DNA from: an uncultured Alistipes sp.
GTDB taxonomy: Bacteria > Bacteroidota > Bacteroidia > Bacteroidales > Rikenellaceae
Assembly (NCBI GenBank): GCA_958449275.1
Contig: CAUDHE010000030.1
Span: forward strand, 1-25,378
Direction: 5' to 3'
Length of the DNA stretch: 25,378 bases
Shown here piece by piece: positions 1 to 5,933 of the stretch (within the stretch, counting starts at the first letter, position 1; each line of letters starts with the position of its first letter). The notes under the pieces are model-generated. The model made no database searches, was not told the DNA's origin, and saw only the letters and a program-made list of their open reading frames with translations. The position numbers and the translations under genes were made by a program.

Positions 1-46
1 CCGTCGGTCCGACTATGACGATCAAGGTCTTATCGTTGGCCGCCAT
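1..46 (-). CDS. miaA: tRNA dimethylallyltransferase MiaA, N-terminal fragment
   Basis: Only the first 15 codons lie in the window; the gene runs off the left edge. The ATG is at 46-44 and the peptide reads MAANDKTLIVIVGPT, the hydrophobic beta strand and first part of a P-loop typical of MiaA (LIVIVGPTxxGKT). MiaA adds a dimethylallyl group to N6 of adenosine 37 in tRNAs that read UNN codons. The start lies 3 nt beyond the stop of the upstream pRiA4b ORF-3-like gene, so the two are almost certainly one transcript. The call rests on a very short peptide; another P-loop NTPase is possible, but I recall this gene pairing from other Bacteroidetes. Confidence 0.6.
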   Translation of the reverse strand, partial: MAANDKTLIVIVGPT

Positions 47-49
47 ACG

Positions 50-562
50 TCAATATTCGTCATCGTAACCGTCGTCGCCCTCGAAATCGCCGTACTCGCC
101 CATCATCTCCTCGAAGATGGAGCCGCCCTGCTCGTTGGCCTCGGGATCGTACTGGTCGGGCGCGGGCGAATGTTCGAATTGCAGGCGTGGGTAGTCCATA
201 CCGTCCTCGGGCTTCTTAGCCTCGACGAGTTCGAGATAATAGGCCCGCTGCGAGAAAGGATCGAACACATATATAAGACGGTCGCGCAGACGCCGCAGCA
301 CGTCGCACAGACGCACCGAACCCATCGGCACGGGCGCGCCCTCGACACCGTCGCCCAGCCCCATATCCATGCACGTGAACTCGCGCAGACGCTCCCACCG
401 ATCGTCGGCGGTATATAAAGAAGCCATGCAGGGATCGTACCTCAACATAGCGAGAATAAATTCGTGCAGATCGAGCAACGACGCTTCGGCGCCGATCTCG
501 AAATCGCGGACGAAATTATCGTTTTCGTCGCTCAGCATCCTGAATCTGTAAATCATCGACAT
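50..562 (-). CDS. pRiA4b ORF-3-like (IS1096 TnpR-like) family protein
   Basis: A 170-residue protein starting MSMIYRFRMLSDEND. The N-terminal two thirds match the plasmid pRiA4b ORF-3 fold as found in Bacteroidetes: YRFRMLS strand, a helix LLDLHEFILAML, then the pattern 'MASLYTADDRW...' and 'LRDRLIYVFDPFSQRAYYLEL' (residues about 93-113). The last 40 residues are strongly acidic (EEMMGEYGDFEGDDGYDDEY), also usual for the Bacteroidetes members. The biochemical function is unknown; the link to transposon resolvases is only a family label and there is no transposon here. It lies 3 nt upstream of miaA, so it is probably cotranscribed with it. The leader holds two tandem palindromes (590-733) behind a -7 box at 769-776. 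Confidence 0.85.
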   Translation of the reverse strand: MSMIYRFRMLSDENDNFVRDFEIGAEASLLDLHEFILAMLRYDPCMASLYTADDRWERLREFTCMDMGLGDGVEGAPVPMGSVRLCDVLRRLRDRLIYVFDPFSQRAYYLELVEAKKPEDGMDYPRLQFEHSPAPDQYDPEANEQGGSIFEEMMGEYGDFEGDDGYDDEY

Positions 563-589
563 AGCGTTTAACGGTTAGCTTATTAGCCT

Positions 590-733
590 TCGTTTTCCCG
601 CCTCGGCACAGCCCGTGCAAGCACGGCTCTGTCCTCGGCTTATCAAAAACGTTCGTTTTTCAACAGTCGTTTTCTCGCCTCGGCATAGTCCGAACAAGTT
701 CGGCTCTGCTCTCGGCTTAACGAAAACGTTCGT
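590..733. repeat. Two tandem 67-nt palindromic elements with covarying stems
   Basis: Copy 1 is 590-656 and copy 2 is 667-733, 77 nt start to start. They align without gaps and differ at about 12 of 67 positions. Each holds CCTCGGC near the left, CTCGGC near the right and a central hairpin with a CAAG loop. The central stem is CCGTG/CACGG in copy 1 and CCGAA/TTCGG in copy 2, so two base pairs changed on both sides and pairing is kept. An outer stem of CGTTTTC with GAAAACG closes copy 2 fully and copy 1 with one mismatch. From memory they resemble GCCGAG...CTCGGC intergenic palindromes of Bacteroidales. They lie in the likely leader of the pRiA4b ORF-3/miaA transcript. Confidence 0.8.
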
Positions 734-768
734 CATCGGTAAGCGAAACGCATACGACAACACATGTA

Positions 769-776
769 CAAATATA
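769..776 (-). promoter_or_regulatory. -7 element for the pRiA4b ORF-3/miaA transcript
   Basis: The minus strand reads TATATTTG, a full match to the Bacteroidetes -7 consensus TAnnTTTG. I see no TTTG at the expected -33 distance. If used, the transcript begins near 763 and carries a leader of about 200 nt containing both palindromic elements before the start at 562. Confidence 0.5.
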
Positions 777-819
777 GCACAAAAAGATTATCCCCAACGG
801 ATATCGGCATAAATTTACG

Positions 820-827
820 TATATTTG
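820..827 (+). promoter_or_regulatory. -7 element for the nucleoside hydrolase gene
   Basis: The plus strand reads TATATTTG, a full match to TAnnTTTG, 25 nt before the ATG at 853. No clear -33 TTTG is present. It is divergent from the minus-strand -7 box at 769-776, so this 60-nt stretch probably serves both directions. Confidence 0.55.
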
Positions 828-852
828 CCCAAGAACACACAACCTCAATACC

Positions 853-1869
853 ATGAAAAAACTTCTCCTCATACTGTCGCTGGCCGCAATATGCGGCGGC
901 GCATCGCACGCGGCGGCGCGCGGCAAGGGCCGCGCCGTCATCTTCGAAACCGACATGGGCAACGACATCGACGACGCCTTGGCGCTCGATCTGCTTTTCA
1001 AGAACATGGACCGCGGCGCGATCGACCTGATCGGCATAAGCGTACACAAGAACAATCCGCATGCGGCGGAGTTCATCGATATCATGCGCAACTGGTACGG
1101 TTACGGGAAAGTGCCCGTAGGAATCAACACTCGCTGCGTGACCGACACGGATTGCGTGGATTACGCCACGAAAGTATGCCGTCAGACCGACGACGACGGC
1201 CGACCGATGTTCGCCCGCTCGAAAAAGCCCGAATACGAGGAGGCCGTGGACATGTATCGCCGCCTGCTGGCATCGCAGCCCGACAATTCGGTAACGATAG
1301 TCACCGTAGGTTTCTCCACCACCATAGCCGATCTGCTGCGAAGCGGCGCCGACAAGCATTCGAAACTCTCGGGACGCGAACTGGTGGCCCGCAAGGTGAA
1401 ATGCTTCTCGATCATGGCGGGCGAGTTCACGAAAGAGAACTACGCCGAATACAACGTGTGGAACGACATTCCGTCGGCACGATATTTCTTCGAAGAATCG
1501 CCCGTACCTATGGTAATAACCCCGTTCACCATAGGCACGCAGATATGTTACCCGGGCCGCAGCATAGCCGAGGATTTCGATTGGGGACGCCCCCACCCTG
1601 TGGCAGAGGCATACAAGGCTTACGCCGAGATGCCTTACGACCGTCCGACTTGGGACGTGATAGCCGCATATTACGTCTGCGACCACGAACCCGACGCATT
1701 CTCGCTCTCGGAGCCGTGCGAGGTGAAGATCGACGACAAAGGCGTAATGCACCGCACGCCGAACCCCGAAGGACGGTTCCGCATAATCGAAGCCGACTCC
1801 GCACAGCGCAAAAGGATGCTCGACCGTTTCGTAAGCGAGTTGACGGCCAAACCGCGGCGAATGAAGTAG
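853..1869 (+). CDS. Secreted inosine/uridine-preferring-type nucleoside hydrolase
   Basis: A 338-residue protein with an N-terminal signal peptide (MKKLLLILSLAAICGGASHA, cleavage near residue 20-22). The mature protein begins with the nucleoside hydrolase signature in the variant form ETDMGNDIDDALAL (residues 32-45); D34, D38, D40 and D41 are the likely calcium and catalytic aspartates of the DxDPGxDDA loop. The family hydrolyses the N-glycosidic bond of ribonucleosides to base and ribose. Export suggests salvage of nucleosides in the periplasm, which would fit the secreted S1/P1 nuclease encoded at 3794-4567. The gene stands alone, with its own -7 box at 820-827 and a strong terminator at 1895-1930. 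The two-residue insertion in the motif sets it apart from classical enzymes, so the exact substrate is open. Confidence 0.85.
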   Translation: MKKLLLILSLAAICGGASHAAARGKGRAVIFETDMGNDIDDALALDLLFKNMDRGAIDLIGISVHKNNPHAAEFIDIMRNWYGYGKVPVGINTRCVTDTDCVDYATKVCRQTDDDGRPMFARSKKPEYEEAVDMYRRLLASQPDNSVTIVTVGFSTTIADLLRSGADKHSKLSGRELVARKVKCFSIMAGEFTKENYAEYNVWNDIPSARYFFEESPVPMVITPFTIGTQICYPGRSIAEDFDWGRPHPVAEAYKAYAEMPYDRPTWDVIAAYYVCDHEPDAFSLSEPCEVKIDDKGVMHRTPNPEGRFRIIEADSAQRKRMLDRFVSELTAKPRRMK

Positions 1870-1894
1870 GCAGATACGCGGCATCGAGACGAAG

Positions 1895-1930
1895 CGATCG
1901 GAGAGTTTTTTCGCTCTCCGATCGTTTTTT
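1895..1930 (+). terminator. Intrinsic terminator after the nucleoside hydrolase gene
   Basis: A perfect 11-bp stem (CGATCGGAGAG at 1895-1905, CTCTCCGATCG at 1914-1924) with an 8-nt loop is followed by six T. It lies 25 nt after the stop codon. Confidence 0.93.
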
Positions 1931-1967
1931 ATTCCGTGCAGCGGGATTCGAAATATTGCGATTCATA

Positions 1968-1998
1968 TTTGTCGGGCTCGAAATTTGTATTATCTTTG
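1968..1998 (+). promoter_or_regulatory. Promoter of rho (Bacteroidetes sigma-ABfr type)
   Basis: TTTG at 1968-1971 and TATCTTTG at 1991-1998 are separated by exactly 19 nt, matching TTTG-N19-TAnnTTTG. Transcription should begin near 2004, giving a leader of about 60 nt before the rho ATG at 2066. It lies just after the terminator of the upstream gene. Confidence 0.88.
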
Positions 1999-2065
1999 CA
2001 TCGTCAAAAAAATAATCGTTCGATTATTTTGCAATCAGCGAATTATAGATAAACACGAATCATAT

Positions 2066-3784
2066 ATGCAAGATTTAAGCGCACTCGAAGGTAAGACCCT
2101 TGCGGAATTACGCGAGATCGGCAAGGTGTTGGGTATAACCGACACCACCCTGAAAAAGAAAGAGTTGTTGACCAAAATAGCCGAAAGCGCAAGCTCTTTC
2201 GGCGATGCCGCGACGCAAACCCCGACCGACAGCACGGCCGAAAACGCCGCACCCAAACCGCGAGGACGCCGTCCCCGAATGAATACGCTGCGAATCGAGG
2301 AGAACAAGCCCGCGGGCGAAGCCTCGGCGGAACATGCCGCAGCGCCTGCCGACATACGTCCCGCGGCGCCCGAGACCTCGTCGGAGGAGAACGGCGTATC
2401 GGACGACGAAACACCGCAGCCCAAACGCCGCGGCCGTAAACCAAAGGCGTTGAAGGAGCAGGAGGAACGCGAAGCTGCGGAAAAGGCCGCAGCCGCAGCG
2501 CCGCAGCCACAGCCACAGCCGCAGCCGCAGGCATCGCTGTTCGAACACGCCGCACCCCAGCAGCAGAACAGGCCGGCGTATCATCAGGCTCCGTCGTACC
2601 AGCACGCGCCGCAGCATGCCGCTCAACAGCATTCGGCGCAGCGCCAGGATCAAATCAAGGAGTACTTCGCGGGCGAAATCATAGGCGAAGGCGTTCTGGA
2701 GGTCATGCCCGACGGTTACGGATTCCTCCGCTCGGCCGACTACAACTATCTCAACTCGCCCGACGACATATACGTATCGCCGTCGCAGATCAAACTCTTC
2801 GGCCTGAAGCCAGGCGACACCATAAGCGGAGTGATCCATCCCCCGAAAGAGGGAGAGAAATATTTCCCGCTCATCCGCGTGAACGAAATAAACGGGCTCT
2901 CGCCCGAATACATTCGCGACCGCGTGCAGTTCGAATACATGACTCCGCTGTTCCCGAGCGAGAAATTCAACCTCACGGGCAAAGGGCACAACAATCTGTC
3001 GAACCGCGTGGTCGACCTCTTTTCGCCCATCGGCAAAGGCCAGCGCGGACTGATCGTGGCGCAGCCCAAAACGGGTAAGACCATGCTGCTGCAATCGATC
3101 GCCAACGCCATAGCCGACAATCATCCCGAGGTGTACATGATAGTGCTGCTTATAGACGAGCGTCCCGAGGAGGTGACCGAAATGGCCCGCAACGTGAAGG
3201 CCGAAGTGGTGGCCTCGACGTTCGACGAGCAGGCGTCGCGCCACGTGAAGGTGGCCGAAATGGTGCTTGAGAAAGCGAAACGCATGGTCGAGTGCGGCCA
3301 CGACGTGGTGATATTCCTCGACTCGATAACCCGTTTGGCACGTGCCTACAACTCGGTGCAGCCCGCATCGGGCAAGGTGCTCTCGGGTGGTGTGGACGCC
3401 AACGCCCTCCACAAACCCAAGCGCTTCTTCGGAGCCGCGCGCAACACCGAGGAGAAGGGTTCGCTCACCATCATAGCCACCGCACTCATCGACACGGGTT
3501 CGAAGATGGACGAGGTGATTTTCGAGGAGTTCAAAGGTACGGGCAACATGGAATTGCAGCTCGACCGCCGACTTTCGAACAAACGAGTATACCCCGCCGT
3601 CGACGTCATTTCGTCGGGTACGCGCCGCGAGGATCTGCTGCTGGCGCGCGAGGTGATGAACCGCACGTGGGTAATGCGTAAATATCTGTCGGAGATGACG
3701 ACCGTAGAGGCCATGGAGTTCTTGCAGAAACAGATGTCGCTGACGGAAACCAACGAGGAGTTCCTCGCTACGATGAACCAATAA
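2066..3784 (+). CDS. rho: Transcription termination factor Rho with long disordered insert
   Basis: Hexameric RNA-dependent ATPase that ends transcription. I chose the ATG at 2066 (MQDLSALEGKTLAELREIG); an in-frame start at 1985 would lie inside the promoter. This gives 572 residues against about 420 in E. coli. Order of parts: Rho_N helical domain (1-40); a low-complexity insert (about 41-200) rich in Ala, Pro, Gln and His, with basic patches RGRRPR and KRRGRKPK and a PQPQPQPQPQ run; cold-shock RNA-binding domain (about 205-275, with DGYGFLRS); ATPase with Walker A QPKTGKT (333-339) and Walker B VVIFLD (414-419). All core motifs are intact. In Bacteroides such an insert has been reported to drive phase separation of Rho; that this one does so is inference. 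The next gene follows after 9 nt. Confidence 0.97.
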   Translation: MQDLSALEGKTLAELREIGKVLGITDTTLKKKELLTKIAESASSFGDAATQTPTDSTAENAAPKPRGRRPRMNTLRIEENKPAGEASAEHAAAPADIRPAAPETSSEENGVSDDETPQPKRRGRKPKALKEQEEREAAEKAAAAAPQPQPQPQPQASLFEHAAPQQQNRPAYHQAPSYQHAPQHAAQQHSAQRQDQIKEYFAGEIIGEGVLEVMPDGYGFLRSADYNYLNSPDDIYVSPSQIKLFGLKPGDTISGVIHPPKEGEKYFPLIRVNEINGLSPEYIRDRVQFEYMTPLFPSEKFNLTGKGHNNLSNRVVDLFSPIGKGQRGLIVAQPKTGKTMLLQSIANAIADNHPEVYMIVLLIDERPEEVTEMARNVKAEVVASTFDEQASRHVKVAEMVLEKAKRMVECGHDVVIFLDSITRLARAYNSVQPASGKVLSGGVDANALHKPKRFFGAARNTEEKGSLTIIATALIDTGSKMDEVIFEEFKGTGNMELQLDRRLSNKRVYPAVDVISSGTRREDLLLAREVMNRTWVMRKYLSEMTTVEAMEFLQKQMSLTETNEEFLATMNQ

Positions 3785-3793
3785 ACTTTAACA

Positions 3794-4567
3794 ATGAAGA
3801 GACTCATTCTATGCGCGCTCGTCGCGCTCTGCATCGTCCCCGACGCATTCGGATGGGGACAAAAAGGCCACGACGTGGTGGCTTACATCGCCGAATGCCA
3901 TTTGTCGCGCCGCGCCGCACGCCGCGTGACCCGTGCCCTCGACGGTCGGTCGCCCGTCTACCATGCCAACTGGATGGACAATGCGAGCCATACCCCCGAG
4001 TACGCCTATTCGAGTACTTGGCACTACGCCAATGTCGACGAAGGTTACACTTACGAAACGATGCCCCGCAACGAAGCGGGAGACATCATAACCGCGCTGC
4101 ACGACATCATCGCCAAACTGCGCAAAGGCGGCCTTACGCACGAGGAGGAGAATATCGCCCTGCGTATGCTGATACACCTCGTGGGCGATCTCCACTGCCC
4201 AATGCACGCGGGCCACAAGAGCGACTTGGGCGGCAACACCGTTTCGGTGCTCTACTTCGGGACCCCCACCAAGCTGCATACCATATGGGATACGCAGCTC
4301 GTGGAATCGGCTCACAAATGGAGCTACACCGAATGGCAACGTCAGATCGACCGCCTGACCGAGAAGCAGGAGAAAGAGATTTGCGAAGGCACCATCGAGG
4401 AGTGGTTCGCGGAGACTGCGGCCATCTGCGACGGAATTTACAAAGAGTTGTCGGAAGGCTCGAAGATCTCTTACGACCATGTGGCGAATTACGCGCCCGT
4501 AATAGAACAACAACTGCTCAAGGGCGGCCTCAGACTGGCACACATCCTCAACTACATATATCGTTAA
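3794..4567 (+). CDS. Secreted S1/P1-type zinc nuclease
   Basis: A 257-residue exported protein. The signal peptide (1-20) ends in AFG, so the mature chain begins with Trp21, as in nuclease P1, where the N-terminal Trp is itself a zinc ligand. All nine zinc ligands of P1 can be matched: W21, H26 (WGQKGH), D62 (WMDN), H77 (WHYAN), H128 and D132 (HLVGD), H138, H162 and D166 (LHTIWD). The family cleaves single-stranded DNA and RNA and removes 3' phosphates. It starts 9 nt after rho and probably shares its transcript, although the roles differ (cytoplasmic versus periplasmic or extracellular). Together with the exported nucleoside hydrolase it would allow nucleic acid scavenging. No good terminator is seen on its own strand. 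Confidence 0.93.
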   Translation: MKRLILCALVALCIVPDAFGWGQKGHDVVAYIAECHLSRRAARRVTRALDGRSPVYHANWMDNASHTPEYAYSSTWHYANVDEGYTYETMPRNEAGDIITALHDIIAKLRKGGLTHEEENIALRMLIHLVGDLHCPMHAGHKSDLGGNTVSVLYFGTPTKLHTIWDTQLVESAHKWSYTEWQRQIDRLTEKQEKEICEGTIEEWFAETAAICDGIYKELSEGSKISYDHVANYAPVIEQQLLKGGLRLAHILNYIYR

Positions 4568-4588
4568 GGAGTCGCAATGGCGACGACG

Positions 4589-4624
4589 AAAAAGCGGGCT
4601 GTCCGAAGCATTCGGACAGCCCGC
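4589..4624 (-). terminator. Intrinsic terminator between convergent genes
   Basis: A perfect 14-bp stem (4594-4607 with 4611-4624, 3-nt loop) is followed on the minus strand by five T (4593-4589). It lies directly after the stop of the minus-strand gene 4630-5190. For the plus-strand nuclease gene the hairpin is present but lacks a T run, so it is at best a weak terminator in that direction. Confidence 0.88.
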
Positions 4625-4629
4625 ACGCG

Positions 4630-5190
4630 TTACTCGGACGCACAACCGTCGGAGTCTTTTATGAACGGCAGATCCTTCAGAGCGTCGTACTCCCTGCGCA
4701 GCATGCCGACGGCACGCTCGTTGAAACGCTCCACCATCGGAATCAATATCTCCACATCTTCGGGCGTCAGGTCGCAACGCATTATCAACTCCGCCGAAAT
4801 CTGCAACAGATCGCCCTCGCGGGCGCACTTTTCACACAAATAACACATGTAGGCCTCGAACAGCCGTTCGAACTCGTCCGTAGTGAAATCCTCGATTCCG
4901 TCGAGCACGATCAGATTCACGTTGTCGGGATCGATATACTCGCGTTCGTATTTCGAACGGATATCGAAATAGACGGTGAACACATCATCGGGTTTGAAAT
5001 TTCGGGCGCACGCGAGGAATTGCGCGAGCGTCATATCGTCGGTAATGCCGACGCCGTTTTCGGACCAACCGTGCAGATAGAAATCGGTCAGTTCGGAGTC
5101 TTTCAACATCGCAAAAACATAGTGCTTGCAGCAACGCAATTTATCCAGAAATGCAATGAGAAGATCGGTCGTAACGATGTTATCTTTCAT
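4630..5190 (-). CDS. Hypothetical protein, acidic, 186 residues
   Basis: I do not recognise the family. With the start at ATG 5190 (MKDNIVTTDLLIAFLDKL) the product is 186 residues, soluble, without signal peptide or membrane segment, and rich in Asp and Glu. It has cysteines in CCKHY and in CYLCEK (a CxxC-like spacing), too few for a clear metal site. The frame stays open up to 5337, but that region is the 3' half of the structured RNA at 5256-5490 and its T run, so the later start is preferred. Coding is supported by codon use like its neighbours and by a terminator just after the stop. No promoter is obvious between the RNA and the start; expression may depend on read-through from the RNA promoter at 5499-5506. 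Confidence 0.7.
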   Translation of the reverse strand: MKDNIVTTDLLIAFLDKLRCCKHYVFAMLKDSELTDFYLHGWSENGVGITDDMTLAQFLACARNFKPDDVFTVYFDIRSKYEREYIDPDNVNLIVLDGIEDFTTDEFERLFEAYMCYLCEKCAREGDLLQISAELIMRCDLTPEDVEILIPMVERFNERAVGMLRREYDALKDLPFIKDSDGCASE

Positions 5191-5243
5191 GATTACAGGT
5201 ATGGTTAAAGTTCGATTGTAGATTCCGGTAATGCCGACGCCGT
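5040..5243. repeat. 18-nt exact direct repeat, inside gene and in its leader
   Basis: CGGTAATGCCGACGCCGT occurs at 5040-5057, inside the hypothetical gene, and again at 5226-5243, in its leader 36 nt upstream of the ATG. The copies are 186 nt apart, a multiple of three, and both would encode GVGIT in the same frame if the leader were translated. No wider similarity surrounds them. Confidence 0.7.
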
Positions 5244-5255
5244 ACGGCCTTGACA

Positions 5256-5490
5256 ATAAAAAAGGGACGTAGTCACAGCGCGGCGCAATTCTGTATAGGT
5301 CTTGGGAACCATGGCACATAAGCTGTTCTACGTCCATGCCTGTTCCATCCGCAAAATTTGCAGACGGAACATAACAAGGACTGACAACTTTTATACCGTG
5401 CCAAACAACCTCCGAGCGGAGGCTCCCAAGTTTATACAGAAGTATAAAGAGTTGTTACCCTTTTATATCTATTTCGGCTATGCCGAATTG
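5256..5490 (-). ncRNA. Rod-like structured RNA, candidate 6S RNA
   Basis: Read on the minus strand, nested helices stack into one long rod: 5460-5458 plus A run with 5266-5260; 5440-5433 with 5297-5290 (8 bp, perfect); 5430-5421 with 5310-5301 (10 bp, one G-U); 5403-5398 with 5317-5312 (6 bp); 5390-5384 with 5326-5320 (7 bp, one G-U); 5381-5378 with 5335-5332; and a terminal hairpin 5371-5358 with 5341-5354 (about 14 bp). A side hairpin (CCTCC, 4-nt loop, GGAGG, 5422-5409) sits on one side of the middle, giving an asymmetric central bulge. The 3' end is a T run, TTTTTTATT. Size, rod shape, central bulge and a dedicated -7 box fit 6S RNA, which binds RNA polymerase. A leader or attenuator of gene 4630-5190 is the main alternative. 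Confidence 0.72.
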
Positions 5491-5498
5491 TACAGATG

Positions 5499-5506
5499 CA
5501 AAGTTA
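5499..5506 (-). promoter_or_regulatory. -7 element of the structured RNA
   Basis: The minus strand reads TAACTTTG, a full match to TAnnTTTG, followed by CATCTG. Transcription would begin near 5492. No TTTG is found at the -33 distance. A small hairpin (TTCGGC/GCCGAA, 5487-5473) follows at the 5' end of the RNA. Confidence 0.65.
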
Positions 5507-5853
5507 ACATATTTTCGCAAATCGGATGAGTTTGACTATACCTAATTTTACAGCGTAAATATACAATAAAAAATAATCACCGCTGCAACAAATCGTAAAA
5601 ATGTCGTCAGTTCCCCGATTTATACGCCGCAAAATCGCAATTTCGGCATCGACTGTCGATCATATATCTACGTTTCAGCATATTACAAACGACAATATTT
5701 ATCGCACACGCACATCCTCCGAATAGCGGCATGCAGCCGTCACCGCATTTTTTCGCCATTGCCGTCGGCATTACGCCGCAATCTTACGGTCGACGATGCT
5801 ATTATTCCTTGACAAAATCGAATATTTTCACATTACCGCCTCGCGACGACATG
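5507..5853. other. AT-richer intergenic region without a recognisable gene
   Basis: About 350 nt between the RNA promoter and the terminator of the calpain-like gene. Base composition is clearly more AT-rich than the coding regions. Reading frames here are short or run into the opposite-strand peptidase gene and show no protein-like pattern. I see no tRNA, no full promoter and no repeat. Confidence 0.6.
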
Positions 5854-5885
5854 AAAAAACGGATCCCGAATTTTTTCGGAATCCG
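5854..5885 (-). terminator. Intrinsic terminator at the end of the PUL
   Basis: On the minus strand an 11-bp stem with one mispair (5885-5875 with 5870-5860) and a 4-nt loop is followed by six T (5859-5854). A second, weaker hairpin (CGGAGCG/CGCTCCG) lies between it and the peptidase stop at 5934. Confidence 0.9.
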
Positions 5886-5933
5886 CAGTAATATAAAACG
5901 TAGTCGGAGCGAGGCCGTCGCGCTCCGCAACGG

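Noticed and set aside
590..733. CRISPR-like array from the tandem repeats
   Set aside because: Only two copies, each itself a full palindrome, with a 10-nt spacing and no cas genes nearby.
5191..5337. N-terminal extension of the hypothetical gene to an ATG at 5337
   Set aside because: This stretch is the 3' arm of the structured RNA and its T run; the ATG at 5190 gives a more ordinary protein start.
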